Positions 6,825-15,083 of a stretch of DNA of 43,421 nt are shown piece after piece. Source of the DNA: an uncultured Selenomonas sp. GTDB lineage: Bacteria > Bacillota > Negativicutes > Selenomonadales > Selenomonadaceae. How positions within the stretch are numbered: position 1 is the first letter of the stretch; every line of letters begins with the position of its first letter. Under the pieces are notes generated by a model. That model was not told the DNA's origin and ran no database searches. It saw only the letters and a program-made list of their open reading frames with translations. Where the stretch lies: positions 1 through 43,421 of the forward strand of contig CAMVGU010000025.1 in the NCBI GenBank assembly GCA_947167105.1, given 5' to 3'. Position numbers and translations under genes: made by a program.

Positions 6825-7991
6825 CTACACCCGGAGCATTATATCATGTCTGTGCAGATACCAGGCCAGGGGAAGCCACAGGCAAATCCACAGGCAGGTG
6901 AAGATGAGAATGCTGAGGGGCTCATTGCCCATGCCCTGCAGGGTAACATGCCACAGCCAGGGATAAAGAGCCTCCCCGGAGGCTGTTTCTATATTCCAGA
7001 GGGTTATCAGCCCTGTTTCTGTCAGGAGATAAAACAAAATGGCGTTCTTCCCCAGCCAGTTCCAGGGGGCGCAAAGCCGGGCCATGGGGCCGGGGATAAG
7101 GGAGAAACTGATTTCCAGCAAAGCCAGCAGCCACATAAAAATACCGCTGGTGAGGAGCACATAGGGCGCCGTCCACAAGGCTTTGCAAATAGCATCCGTA
7201 TAGCTCCACAGGCCGCCCGCCGCCAAGAGCAGGCCCCCGTGCAAAAACAGTCTGCCCATCCTGGCAGAAAATGGCCCCCTGTCCTCCCTCAGCCAGCCTC
7301 CCGCCGCAATGCCGAACAGCATGGAGGCTGTGGCTGCTATGGTGCCGTAAAGCCCTTCCGGGTCAAAGTCCCCTCCCAGATAACAATGGGCAGGCCCAGG
7401 GAAAATGCCATCAACTGCCATGCTGATGTTATCCCTGGGGCTGAAAGGGCTGGCAGCATCATAAAGGTGAAAAGATGCGGAGTAAAGCAGCAGCAGCAGG
7501 AAGGCCGCTGCATTCAGCAGGCTCTCCCCTTTCAGAAGCCTGGCCAGGAGCATGCCGAAAAGATAAACCAGCCCCAGCCGCTGCAGAACCCCCAAAATCC
7601 GGCCGTTTTCCACAATCTGCGCGAGCAGGCCGGGGGAGGACTCTCCGGCGGAAAAGATGTAATGCAGGACCGGCTGCAGTTGATTGTACAGAAGCCCCAG
7701 CAGGAGCAAAATCAGGGAACGGCGCAAAATCCGTCCCAAAAAGTCAGCATCCCTTGCCTGATTGTACCGCGCCAACACCAGGCTTCCGGAGGTTCCCATG
7801 GCAAAGATAAAACCGGGCATGACCATATCCGCCAGTGTCAGCCCCTCCCAGGCAGAATGCAGCAGCACAGGATAAGCCCCGGAAAAATCCGGCAGGCCGT
7901 TTACCAGCAGCATGCAGGCGATGACCATTCCCCGCAGCGCATCCAGGGAGGGCAGGCGGGGATTCTTCTTGCGCGGTATTAAGGGCTTCAA
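6825..7991 (-). CDS. Membrane acyltransferase-like protein (HGSNAT/DUF5009 type)
   Basis: A 388-residue protein with about ten hydrophobic segments. The N-terminal signature RLPSLDALRGMVIACMLLVN, then LTLADMVMPGFIFAMG and the late segment WLGKNAILFYLLTETGL, match the heparan-alpha-glucosaminide N-acetyltransferase-like family (COG4299/DUF5009). Relatives are thought to move acetyl groups across the membrane onto cell-envelope sugars; the substrate here is unknown. The start is a TTG that overlaps the stop codon of the upstream C69 dipeptidase gene (TTGA), so the two are translationally coupled. AGGA lies 5 nt upstream of the TTG. Joint work of the two products on envelope material is suggested only by this coupling. 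Confidence 0.75.
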   Translation of the reverse strand: MKPLIPRKKNPRLPSLDALRGMVIACMLLVNGLPDFSGAYPVLLHSAWEGLTLADMVMPGFIFAMGTSGSLVLARYNQARDADFLGRILRRSLILLLLGLLYNQLQPVLHYIFSAGESSPGLLAQIVENGRILGVLQRLGLVYLFGMLLARLLKGESLLNAAAFLLLLLYSASFHLYDAASPFSPRDNISMAVDGIFPGPAHCYLGGDFDPEGLYGTIAATASMLFGIAAGGWLREDRGPFSARMGRLFLHGGLLLAAGGLWSYTDAICKALWTAPYVLLTSGIFMWLLALLEISFSLIPGPMARLCAPWNWLGKNAILFYLLTETGLITLWNIETASGEALYPWLWHVTLQGMGNEPLSILIFTCLWICLWLPLAWYLHRHDIMLRV

Positions 7992-9601
7992 TATTCCTGC
8001 ACCGGGTCGGATTTAATTTCCTGGGCGCTGCCCAGGGGCATGCGGCGGTCGATCTGGTGCCTGGCCAAAAGCTCTCCGTGGAGGTGCTGCCACCTGTCCA
8101 GGGTCGTGGCCGCATTTTTCTCAAGGGCCAGGCGAAAATCCTTCGGGCTTTTGCCTGCGGAGTTTTCCACCAGCCGGATGGCTCCCGCTTCCAGCTCGTG
8201 GGCAGCAGTCAGCACCTCGGGCTGCAGCACGCTGTAGTAGCCACGGGTGAGGGCCGTCACCTGCCCGGAGGCCCACCAGGCTTTGGAGATGTCAAAGCTG
8301 CCTCTGTCGATATGCCTGTAGGCTTCTGGCATCTGGGAGACGGTCAGGGGCACGTAGGTGCTTTCCGCAGGGGCGTTCATGGAGAGCCAGAAGATGGGGC
8401 AGGGCAGGCTGTCTTTGGCCTGGGTTATCCAGGTGTAGGCGATGTTGCGGGCGGTGATGGAGCGCTCCCACTGGAAGTCCCCGTAGCGGTAGGCTGAGTC
8501 AAAAAGCCCTGCGGCCAGGCCCTTGCGCCTGTCGATGCTGGTGCCCTCGTAGGCATCCCGGTGGAGATCCATGGCTTCCTGGAGGGTCAGGGGATGGTCG
8601 GGCTTCACGGAGAAGGGGTATTCATCTCCCTCCCAGCCCTCAGTGCGCTGGGGCAGGTCTTTGGAGGGGGCCACCAGGCTCTGGGCCCGCCATACCCTGT
8701 GGAGGGCAAAGTAGGGATGGAAGTCCTCTGTGGCCTTCATGGAGCGCATCCAGTCCAGATTCCCCTGCTTGTCATAGGCCGCCCAGCCTGCTTCCTTCAG
8801 CATATCCGGCAGCCTGGGGTTGTAGATCTGATTGGGGTCGCCCTCCTTGATGGCGTGGATGCGGAACTGGTTGGCCGCCACAAAGAATTCCCCGTCCGGC
8901 ACACGCTGGGCAATCCAGAAGCCCCCCTTGCCAGAAGGATGGGGCTGCATTTCCAGTACCCAGCCCTCGTCCTTGTCCGCCACCAGGAGGGTTTCCCCGG
9001 TGCCCCACAGGCCGTACTCATCTATGAGGGAGCCCATCAGCTCCACGGCTTCCCGTGCCTTGCGGCAGCGCTCCAGGGCCACCCGGCCCAGCTCCGAGGC
9101 GTAGAAAATCCCCTTGCCCTCTCCCGGCTCCAAATATTCCAGATGGTCGGAATGATTGGTGCACTCTCCCAGCATCAGGCCATGCTCGTTCATAACGGCG
9201 TAGTCGCTGTCAATGTAGGCATAGGTGTGGGCAACTTCGGGTATCTCCCCCAGGGGCCTGGTGGCCTGCTGCCCCTTGTGCTCATAGTCCTCGGCCCGCT
9301 CCGGCGCTACCAGCCGTGGGAATTCCCGGCAGTTGTACTCAGGCAGCTCGTCCCAGGCAATGGCGGCAGGATAGACCTTCCGCATTTCCCCCGGCTTATG
9401 CTCCCTGGCGGGCACATAGACTATATTGGGGTCGCTGGCAAAGGAGTCATTGGAGTGGGTCACTAAGGTGCTGCCGTCTGCGGTGGCTCCCTTGGTGATG
9501 AGGGTAGTGGTGCAGGCTTCCGCTCCCTGCCAGGACAGGCAGGCAGCAAAGAGCGCCGTCAGGACACAGACTGTTTTCTTGATGCTAAGGTATTTTTTCA
9601 T
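7988..9601 (-). CDS. Exported C69-family dipeptidase
   Basis: A 537-residue Ntn-hydrolase of the PepD/C69 family. The signal peptide (1-29, ending QGAEA) is followed directly by Cys30 of CTTTLITKGATADGSTLV. Signal cleavage would expose this Cys as the N-terminal nucleophile. Family segments that follow include VTHSNDSFASDPN, HTYAYIDSDYAVMNEHGL, GECTNHSD, LVADKDEGWVLEMQPH and FFVAANQFRI. Members cleave dipeptides with broad specificity; an exported form fits peptide scavenging in the periplasm. The start ATG is preceded by ACGAGG, a weak site. It is the first gene of a two-gene unit with the TTGA-overlapping acyltransferase-like gene. Confidence 0.88.
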   Translation of the reverse strand: MKKYLSIKKTVCVLTALFAACLSWQGAEACTTTLITKGATADGSTLVTHSNDSFASDPNIVYVPAREHKPGEMRKVYPAAIAWDELPEYNCREFPRLVAPERAEDYEHKGQQATRPLGEIPEVAHTYAYIDSDYAVMNEHGLMLGECTNHSDHLEYLEPGEGKGIFYASELGRVALERCRKAREAVELMGSLIDEYGLWGTGETLLVADKDEGWVLEMQPHPSGKGGFWIAQRVPDGEFFVAANQFRIHAIKEGDPNQIYNPRLPDMLKEAGWAAYDKQGNLDWMRSMKATEDFHPYFALHRVWRAQSLVAPSKDLPQRTEGWEGDEYPFSVKPDHPLTLQEAMDLHRDAYEGTSIDRRKGLAAGLFDSAYRYGDFQWERSITARNIAYTWITQAKDSLPCPIFWLSMNAPAESTYVPLTVSQMPEAYRHIDRGSFDISKAWWASGQVTALTRGYYSVLQPEVLTAAHELEAGAIRLVENSAGKSPKDFRLALEKNAATTLDRWQHLHGELLARHQIDRRMPLGSAQEIKSDPVQEY

Positions 9602-9670
9602 ATGTGTTTTGCCTCGTAGATGGTACTCAATGTTGCTCGTTTTTTGAATGGGGGACAGCTCAAAAACTTA

Positions 9671-9979
9671 TCAGTGAACAATGGACACAGCTTGCAGGTC
9701 TAAAAGCTCCAGCAAGCGGCTGGATGGCCCATTAGGCTTATTTCTGCCAGCTTCCCAGGCTTCAATGGTTTTTTTGCTGACACAAAGGTACTTCGCCAGA
9801 ATAGCTTGGGTAAGATGATTTTTCTGCCGAATAGAACGTACATCCTCGCCGCTAAACTTCCGCACCGGTGCAATATCAACAGTTAGTACATTATGGGTAA
9901 GATTCGTACCCTTATGTTCCTCATAGTCAGTGATGATTTCGTTTAATGAATCCGCCAGCATATCATATGTCTTGCTCAC
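9671..9979 (-). CDS. HigA-type XRE antitoxin
   Basis: A 102-residue protein. The N-terminal half (~1-40) is a probable toxin-binding region. Residues ~45-95 hold a helix-turn-helix (DVRSIRQKNHLTQAILAKYL, VSKKTIEAWEAGRNKPNG, then a leucine-rich helix LLELLDL). It starts with GTG directly after the toxin stop codon (TAA-GTG), with GAAGGTGA upstream, so it is coupled to the toxin gene. The toxin-first order with an XRE antitoxin is typical of HigBA-like systems. It should repress the operon through the palindrome at 10353-10377. Confidence 0.82.
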   Translation of the reverse strand: MSKTYDMLADSLNEIITDYEEHKGTNLTHNVLTVDIAPVRKFSGEDVRSIRQKNHLTQAILAKYLCVSKKTIEAWEAGRNKPNGPSSRLLELLDLQAVSIVH

Positions 9980-10330
9980 TTAGTTCACCTTCTTCATGCT
10001 TTTCTCCAGGCGTTCAATAAGTGCCTTCAGATTGTTTCTTTCGGCCATGGATAAATTTTCCATTTCATTTTTGGCAAATACCATAATGAGGAAAATGCGG
10101 CCATGGATTTCAAAATCCACATAACACACCCGTGCGCAATGGGATTTGCCGTGATTGCCGTAGGAATAGCGCATTTTTCGTAAACGGCCGGTTCCCCGCA
10201 TGACGGCTCCTATCTTTGGATTATCCAGTAAAATGGACTGCAATTCCTTCAGGTTGTCATCATTTAGCCCAAGGGATTTCCACTGCTCATCAAATTTCTT
10301 GCCATGGATAAATTCTCTGGACACCTGCAT
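9980..10330 (-). CDS. RelE/HigB-superfamily toxin
   Basis: A 116-residue basic protein in the first position of a toxin-antitoxin operon. Segments such as NPKIGAVMRGTGRLRKMRYS, HCARVCYVDFEIHGRIFLIM and FAKNEMENLSMAERNNLKAL match the Gp49/HigB branch of RelE-like mRNA interferases (compare the usual G-T-G-GLRK-R and FVKNEKENLT patterns). Expected activity is ribosome-dependent mRNA cleavage. The start is ATG 10330, with GAGGAG 8 nt upstream; longer in-frame starts would run into the operator. The gene abuts the HigA-type antitoxin gene. The catalytic Arg/Lys residues appear intact, so I judge it functional. Confidence 0.82.
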   Translation of the reverse strand: MQVSREFIHGKKFDEQWKSLGLNDDNLKELQSILLDNPKIGAVMRGTGRLRKMRYSYGNHGKSHCARVCYVDFEIHGRIFLIMVFAKNEMENLSMAERNNLKALIERLEKSMKKVN

Positions 10331-10350
10331 TGTAGTTTCTCCTCTATAGC

Positions 10351-10383
10351 CATTATACCCTATTGAATAGGGTATAAGCAAGA
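10351..10383 (-). promoter_or_regulatory. Toxin-antitoxin promoter overlapped by a 25-bp perfect palindrome
   Basis: TTATACCCTATT (10353-10364) and AATAGGGTATAA (10366-10377) are perfect 12-bp arms around one central base. On the minus strand the right end of the palindrome forms the -10 box TATAAT (10356-10351), and TTGCTT lies 18 bp upstream. A repressor bound to the palindrome would block RNA polymerase directly, as expected for HigA autoregulation. Confidence 0.75.
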
Positions 10384-10414
10384 CTATACCATGACCGCAA
10401 GAGGGCGGCTTTCT

Positions 10415-12373
10415 CTACCTTCTGCGCAACTGCTCCAGGTAGATGGCCAGGACGGAAATATCTGCAGGGGAGACGCCGCTGATGCGGGAGGCCTGCCCTA
10501 AGGACAGGGGGCGGATAGCGGCGAGTTTCTGCCGGGCTTCCAGGCGCAGGCTGGTAATGCTTTCATAGTCAAGCCCTTTGGGTATGGCCTGATTTTCCAG
10601 CTTTTCCATATGTGCTACCTGCTCCTGCTGCTTGGCAATATAGCCCTCATAGCGGATGGAAATCTCCACCTGCTCCCGTTCCTCCCGGTTAAGCTCCGGC
10701 AGTCCTGCCTCCGTGAGCAGGAGGCGCAGCCCCTCATACCCCGCCTCGGGGCGGCGCAGGTACTCCCTGGCCGTGAGGGGAGCCGTGATGGAGGGCAGCC
10801 TCCTGGCCGAAAGCCGCCCGTTCATTTCGTCGCTGGGGGTCAGGACAAACTCAGAGAGGGCCTTGGCGGCTGCCCGGATATGGGCGTATTTTTGGGAGAA
10901 CTTCTGCCAGCGCTCCTCTGTCACCAGGCCGATAGCATGGCCCTTGGGGGTCAGCCGGGCATCCGCATTGTCCTGGCGCAGCAGCAGGCGATACTCCGCC
11001 CGGCTGGTCATCATGCGGTAAGGCTCGGCAGTGCCTTTAGTCACCAAATCGTCAATCAGCACCCCTATATAAGCTTCGGAACGCTTCAGCACCAGTGGCT
11101 CCTTGCCCTGCACCTGCCGGGCGGCGTTGATGCCCGCCATCAGCCCCTGGGCTGCCGCTTCCTCATAGCCGGAGGTGCCGTTGGACTGGCCCGCAGAGTA
11201 GAGGCCCCGCACTCTTTTCGTCTCCAGGGTGGGCAGGAGCTGCAGGGGGTCGAGACAGTCATACTCAATGGCATAGCCCGCCCGCATCACCCTGGCATGT
11301 TCCAGGCCGGGAATGGTGCGCAGGAAAGCAAGCTGCACATCCATGGGCATGGAGGTGCTCATGCCCTGCACATAGTATTCCTGGGTATGGCGACCCTCCG
11401 GCTCCAGAAAGAGCTGGTGGCGCGCCTTATCCGGGAAGCGCAGCAGCTTCGTTTCGATGGCGGGGCAGTAACGGGGCCCCACCCCTTCTATCAGCCCGTT
11501 TGCCATGGGAGCGCGGCTCATATTGTCCAGCAGTATCTTATGGGTGGCCTCATTGGTATAGGTGAGATAGCAGGGCAGTTGCTCCCGCGTCTCCTGTCCC
11601 CAGGGCTCACTGCAGGGCTTCCCCGTGGAGGGCCGCGCCTCGGCCTCCGTCTCCGTCTCCGTCAGGAAGGAAAAGGGGCGGGGGTAGGGGTCCCCCGGCT
11701 GGAGCTGCATCTTCTCAAAGTCCAGGGTGCGCCCGTCCACCCGGGCCGGCGTCCCCGTCTTGAAGCGCATCAGGCGCAGCCCCGCCTGCTCCAATGACGC
11801 GGAGAGCTTCTGGGCCGGGCGCTGGCCGTTGGGCCCGCCGCTGTAGGTATGTTCCCCGATGATAATGCGCCCCTGGAGGTAAGTGCCGGTGGCGAGAATC
11901 ACTGCCGGGGCAAGGTACGCTTCCCCGGTCTCTGCCTGTACCCCCGTCACCTGCAGGGCAGGGGAGCCGTCCTCCCCCGGCTCTGTCAGCAGCTTTTCTA
12001 TCAAGAGCTGCTTTACCTCCAGATTCTCCTGGTTTTCGCAAACCTCCTTCATGCGGAACTGGTAGAACTTTTTGTCCGCCTGGCCCCGCAGGGCATGTAC
12101 CGCAGGCCCCTTGCCCGTATTCAGCATACGCAGTTGGATGGCTGTGAGATCGGCTGTGCGTCCCATCTCCCCCCCCAGGGCGTCCAGCTCCCGCACCAGG
12201 TGCCCCTTGGCGGGGCCGCCGATGGAGGGATTGCAGGGCATCAGGGCGATATTGTCTAAGGAGAGGGTGGCCATTAGGGTGCGGCAGCCCAGCCGCGCCG
12301 CCGCCAGAGCCGCCTCTACCCCCGCATGGCCCGCGCCGATAACGATTACATCATAATTTCCCGCAATAAACAT
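10415..12373 (-). CDS. mnmG: tRNA uridine-5-carboxymethylaminomethyl modification enzyme MnmG
   Basis: A 652-residue FAD protein that, with MnmE, modifies U34 of certain tRNAs (cmnm5U). It has the dinucleotide-binding motif [12 protein letters not shown] (~11-22), the signature segments [15 protein letters not shown] and [14 protein letters not shown], a second signature [14 protein letters not shown], and the C-terminal [10 protein letters not shown] and [10 protein letters not shown] regions that bind MnmE and tRNA. An unusual Thr/Glu-rich insertion ([15 protein letters not shown]) lies after FSFL, making the protein slightly longer than usual. It starts 9 nt after the mrp stop codon, so the two genes are probably co-transcribed. 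mnmE is not in the window. Confidence 0.96.
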   Translation of the reverse strand: MFIAGNYDVIVIGAGHAGVEAALAAARLGCRTLMATLSLDNIALMPCNPSIGGPAKGHLVRELDALGGEMGRTADLTAIQLRMLNTGKGPAVHALRGQADKKFYQFRMKEVCENQENLEVKQLLIEKLLTEPGEDGSPALQVTGVQAETGEAYLAPAVILATGTYLQGRIIIGEHTYSGGPNGQRPAQKLSASLEQAGLRLMRFKTGTPARVDGRTLDFEKMQLQPGDPYPRPFSFLTETETEAEARPSTGKPCSEPWGQETREQLPCYLTYTNEATHKILLDNMSRAPMANGLIEGVGPRYCPAIETKLLRFPDKARHQLFLEPEGRHTQEYYVQGMSTSMPMDVQLAFLRTIPGLEHARVMRAGYAIEYDCLDPLQLLPTLETKRVRGLYSAGQSNGTSGYEEAAAQGLMAGINAARQVQGKEPLVLKRSEAYIGVLIDDLVTKGTAEPYRMMTSRAEYRLLLRQDNADARLTPKGHAIGLVTEERWQKFSQKYAHIRAAAKALSEFVLTPSDEMNGRLSARRLPSITAPLTAREYLRRPEAGYEGLRLLLTEAGLPELNREEREQVEISIRYEGYIAKQQEQVAHMEKLENQAIPKGLDYESITSLRLEARQKLAAIRPLSLGQASRISGVSPADISVLAIYLEQLRRR

Positions 12374-12382
12374 ACATCACTC

Positions 12383-13216
12383 TCAAAGCTTTCTCATGAT
12401 CTTATCCGCAGCCCCGCCGAGCCAGTTCTCCCGGACGCTTTCTATCTGCCCCGCATCGCACTGGGCTGCCAGCCCCGGCTCTATGGGTATGCGTCCCAAA
12501 ATGTCCAGGCCGTGCTCTCCCGCTATTTCCTCCAAGTGGCTGGGGCCGAAGATTTCATGCTGCTTGCCGCAGTCCGGGCACTTGAAATAGCTCATATTCT
12601 CCACCAGCCCCAGAATGGGCACCTCCATCAGCTCCGCCATCTTCACCGCCTTGGCCACAATCATGGCGACCAGCTCCTGGGGGCTGGTGACGATGACAAT
12701 GCCGTCCACCTTGATGGACTGGAAAACCGTCAAAGTCACATCCCCGGTGCCGGGAGGCATATCCAGGAAAAGGTAATCCGTGTCCTCCCAGATAATATCC
12801 GTCCAGAACTGCTTCACCACCCCGGAGAGGATAGGCCCCCGCCAGACAACCGGGTCTGTCTGGTGCTCCAGCAGGAGGTTCATGCTCATAATGCCGATGC
12901 CCTCGGCGGATTTCACGGGATAGGCTCCCATTTGGGAGCCAAGCACCTCCCCCGTCACCCCGAACATCTTCGGTATGGAAGGGCCGGTGATATCCGCATC
13001 CAGTATGCCCGTATGCTGCCCCTTGCGCCGCATGGCCACTGCCAGCAGCCCCGTCACCAGGGACTTGCCCACGCCCCCCTTGCCGCTGACCACGGCGATG
13101 GCATGGCGGATATTGCTCAGGGCATGAGGCTCCTCGTGCAAGTCCTGCATCCTGCGGCTGTCCTCGCTGCAGGTACTGCCGCAGGAAGAACAATCGTGAT
13201 TGCATGTCTCAGACAT
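12383..13216 (-). CDS. Mrp/NBP35-family Fe-S carrier ATPase
   Basis: A 277-residue P-loop ATPase with deviant Walker A GKGGVGKS and switch DADITGPSIPKMFG, then LFLDMPPGTGD. The N-terminus has a cysteine-rich CNHDCSSCGSTC motif of the kind seen in NBP35-like proteins, and CPDC (~213-216) provides the C-terminal bridging cluster site. Members carry or assemble Fe-S clusters in the cytoplasm as dimers. The start is ATG 13216 with AGGAG 7 nt upstream. It is first in a probable mrp-mnmG operon; the promoter is one half of the palindrome at 13263-13322. Fe-S delivery would suit an anaerobe with hydrogenase maturation genes. Confidence 0.92.
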   Translation of the reverse strand: MSETCNHDCSSCGSTCSEDSRRMQDLHEEPHALSNIRHAIAVVSGKGGVGKSLVTGLLAVAMRRKGQHTGILDADITGPSIPKMFGVTGEVLGSQMGAYPVKSAEGIGIMSMNLLLEHQTDPVVWRGPILSGVVKQFWTDIIWEDTDYLFLDMPPGTGDVTLTVFQSIKVDGIVIVTSPQELVAMIVAKAVKMAELMEVPILGLVENMSYFKCPDCGKQHEIFGPSHLEEIAGEHGLDILGRIPIEPGLAAQCDAGQIESVRENWLGGAADKIMRKL

Positions 13217-13262
13217 AATCCCACTCCTACTCAATACACAGATTTGCTACGCATATGCTTTG

Positions 13263-13322
13263 ATTATAACGCCATTGTTCCAGCTTTGTCGATAGACAAA
13301 GCTGGAACAATGGCGTTATAAT
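13263..13322. promoter_or_regulatory. 60-bp perfect palindrome with two mirror-image promoters
   Basis: Perfect 28-bp arms (13263-13290 and 13295-13322) flank a 4-bp centre, GATA. The outer ends are TATAAT on each strand (13317-13322 plus; 13268-13263 minus). Each lies 18 bp from a -35-like hexamer at the centre (TAGACA 13293-13298 plus; TCGACA 13292-13287 minus). The minus promoter serves mrp; the plus promoter points at the truncated hepT gene. Confidence 0.75.
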
Positions 13323-13347
13323 TTCGGAGATAGATATAGGCATCGAG

Positions 13348-13632
13348 ATGTTAGGAGAGACCAGCTTAGAAGTTTTTTTACATGATGAAATGCTAAAAAG
13401 AGCCATAGGCATGACGGTAATCAATATCGGAGAATTGACCAAGAATGTTACCTCTGAAACAAGAGCAGCCTATCCTGCTGTTCCTTGGAAGGAAGTGGCA
13501 GGTTTTCGTGATATTGCTGCACATAAGTATCAGACTTTACGCATGGAGGATGTATATCTGTCCGTTGCAGAGGATTTTCCCGCCCTAAAGACACAATTGG
13601 TCAAAATCTTATCAAAGGAAGCTTCTTTGTGA
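13348..13632 (+). pseudogene. Truncated HepT-type toxin gene
   Basis: About 94 residues match the C-terminal two thirds of HepT/DUF86 proteins: EVFLHDEMLKRAIGMTVINI, GELTKNV, YPAVPWKEVAGFRD, and the R-x4-H-x-Y motif as RDIAAHKY. HepT is normally ~110-140 residues and the RNase-like toxin partner of an MNT nucleotidyltransferase. Here the first helix is missing; the reading frame stays open back into the palindrome at 13263-13322, which seems to have replaced the 5' end. No MNT gene is present. The ATG at 13348 has no good ribosome binding site. The RX4HXY motif survives, so some activity cannot be excluded. Confidence 0.65.
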
Positions 13633-13638
13633 AATTTC

Positions 13639-13678
13639 TTTGCCCCCGACAGGATTTCTCCCGCCGGGGGCAAATTTT
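13639..13678 (+). terminator. Intrinsic terminator after hepT remnant
   Basis: TTTGCCCCCG (13639-13648) pairs with CGGGGGCAAA (13665-13674) and is followed by TTTT. It also lies downstream of the toxin fragment on the other strand. Confidence 0.8.
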
Positions 13679-13701
13679 GTCAAATGTACGGAAAAACATA
13701 C

Positions 13702-13794
13702 TCAAACCATAGGAAGTCCCCTTTGCAAGAGACTGCATCGGTCTTTATAGTCTTCCCAGGCATCCACATCCCACTCTATCCGTGATACCCGCAT
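13702..13794 (-). pseudogene. Fragment of a YoeB/Txe-type toxin gene
   Basis: A 30-codon frame directly after the relB stop starts MRVSRIEWDVDAWEDYKD, the typical N-terminus of YoeB-like toxins, and then loses similarity (CSLLQRGLPMV) and stops. The remaining ~65 residues of a YoeB toxin, including the catalytic C-terminus, are absent. The intact homologue at 23866-24132 shows what is missing. This leaves the neighbouring antitoxin as an orphan. Confidence 0.65.
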
Positions 13795-13796
13795 GC

Positions 13797-14060
13797 TCAA
13801 TCCTCAATCAGTTCATGCTCAGCAGTCTGCAAGCGACCGGCCTTGTAATCTTCCATCTTTTTCTCTAAATAATGAATATTGGCCCCGGAGTAAAACGGAT
13901 CGGCTGATACCTCAAAGGGGATTCTTCTTTCCCGGCCCACTGTTTTAGCAAAAATAGTAAATGCTGCGCTCATGGACAGCCCCATATCAGCGCAAGCCTG
14001 TTCCATACTTTTCTTGACATCATAATCAAGCTTGAAATTCACGCTTACCGTCTGTGCCAT
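13797..14060 (-). CDS. RelB/DinJ-family antitoxin (orphan)
   Basis: An 87-residue ribbon-helix-helix protein. The N-terminus VSVNFKLDYDVKKSMEQACA, then MGLSMSAAFTIFAKTVGRER and RIPFEVSADPFYS are signatures of the RelB/DinJ family; the C-terminal helix (~60-87) wraps the toxin. It is clearly related to the antitoxin at 24125-24403 (shared MS/NLTTAFTIFA and ERRIPFEVSA blocks). Its toxin partner is reduced to the fragment at 13702-13794, so it may persist as an anti-addiction protein or by chance. The start ATG follows AAAGGGGGCG. It is divergent from hicAB. Confidence 0.85.
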   Translation of the reverse strand: MAQTVSVNFKLDYDVKKSMEQACADMGLSMSAAFTIFAKTVGRERRIPFEVSADPFYSGANIHYLEKKMEDYKAGRLQTAEHELIED

Positions 14061-14144
14061 ACGAAACGCCCCCTTTCTTCTATCTATATTCTATCACTTA
14101 TAAAGAAAAATAAAATATATATACTAGAGAGCGTAAGAACCTTC

Positions 14145-14173
14145 TTGCAAATACGTAAAATACGTATTACAAT
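14145..14173 (+). promoter_or_regulatory. hicAB promoter with TACGTA repeats
   Basis: TTGCAA (14145-14150), a 17-bp spacer and TACAAT (14168-14173). Two copies of the palindromic hexamer TACGTA (14152-14157 and 14161-14166) fill the spacer, a good place for autorepression by HicB. Confidence 0.65.
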
Positions 14174-14197
14174 AAGAGCAAGGAAGGAGGGATTTTC

Positions 14198-14380
14198 TTG
14201 AAGGGTTCAGAGCTGGAAAAAATCCTAAAACAGCATGGCTGCAGATTTCACCGTCATGGTGGTGAGCATGATGTTTGGATGACAGCAGACGGAAAGAAAA
14301 TCCGATTGCCCAGGCACGATTCGGCAGAAGTACCGACGGGGACGGCAGACAAAATACTGAAAGCTGCTGGCGTTAGATAA
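14198..14380 (+). CDS. hicA: HicA-family mRNA interferase toxin
   Basis: A 60-residue double-stranded-RNA-binding-fold toxin. It has the usual layout: KGSELEKILKQHGCRFHRHG, catalytic His in GEHDVWM, then KKIRLPRHDSAEVPTGT and KILKAAGV. HicA proteins cleave mRNA and are neutralised by HicB. The start is TTG 14198, 7 nt after GGAAGGAGG. The hicB gene follows 64 nt later under the same promoter. Full length and intact motifs suggest an active system. Confidence 0.88.
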   Translation: MKGSELEKILKQHGCRFHRHGGEHDVWMTADGKKIRLPRHDSAEVPTGTADKILKAAGVR

Positions 14381-14444
14381 GGGCATATGGGGAGAAATCC
14401 CTTTTCTTACCTGTGAAATTCTACTATAACAGGGGGGCGAGGTT

Positions 14445-14846
14445 ATGAAATATATTTATCCGGCTGTATTTGAAGAAGTGCCGGAGGCGGAAGGCGGCGG
14501 CTACAGTGTTTCTTTCCCCGATTGGGAAGGAGCGACCATGGGCAGGACCCTGGCTGAAGCATACACTATGGCGGAGGATTTTTTAGGGCTGGCCTGCTGG
14601 GATGCTGAGGAGGATAAAGAGGAAATGCCGACAGCCACCAATCCCAAGGCAGTGGCGGCGGGGGAGAATTCCTTTGTTGTGATGATAGCGGCTGACACTG
14701 TGATGTACCGTCAAAAAATGAGCAACAAGACAGTCAAGAAAACCCTGTCTATTCCTGAATGGCTTAATACGCTGGCCGTTGAAAACAATATCAATTTCAG
14801 CGGTGTATTGCAGGAAGCACTAAAGCAGAAACTGGGTATCGCATAA
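14445..14846 (+). CDS. hicB: HicB-family antitoxin
   Basis: A 133-residue antitoxin. The N-terminal partial RNase H-like fold (YPAVFEEVPEAEGGGYSVSF, PDWEGATMGRTLAEAYTMAE) binds HicA. The C-terminal part (~95-133, KKTLSIPEWLNTLAVENNIN, FSGVLQEALKQKLG) is a ribbon-helix-helix DNA-binding domain, which supports autoregulation at the TACGTA repeats. The start ATG follows GGGGGGCGAGG. It is the second gene of the hicAB operon. Confidence 0.88.
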   Translation: MKYIYPAVFEEVPEAEGGGYSVSFPDWEGATMGRTLAEAYTMAEDFLGLACWDAEEDKEEMPTATNPKAVAAGENSFVVMIAADTVMYRQKMSNKTVKKTLSIPEWLNTLAVENNINFSGVLQEALKQKLGIA

Positions 14847-15013
14847 AATGATAACCAAATAGGCAGATGAAAGGGCACTCAATTTGTACGGCAATTACAC
14901 AAGTTACAAAAATGGCTCTGGCAGCAATATCTGTCTGGGAATAACAACAGCCATGTACACCACTTACGGAGGTTGGGGGCAGCATGTGTCTCGTTAAAAA
15001 TTCTTATCATTTC

Positions 15014-15036
15014 GGCAGGATTTTTCCTGCCGGGGG
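15014..15036 (+). other. Leader hairpin before the symporter gene
   Basis: CGGCAGGA and TCCTGCCG form an 8-bp stem around a short T-rich loop, about 50 nt before the GTG start, with no following T-run. It may stabilise the transcript; nothing more can be said. Coordinates are approximate. Confidence 0.4.
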
Positions 15037-15083
15037 CGAATTGTAATGGTCGTGAAACATTCCTGTCTGAAAGAGAGGTCAAC

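Noticed and set aside
6636..7982. Long plus-strand open frame of 448 codons
   Set aside because: It runs antisense to the acyltransferase-like gene, is Gln/Pro/Gly-rich in the way typical of antisense frames in GC-rich DNA, and has no ribosome binding site or family pattern.
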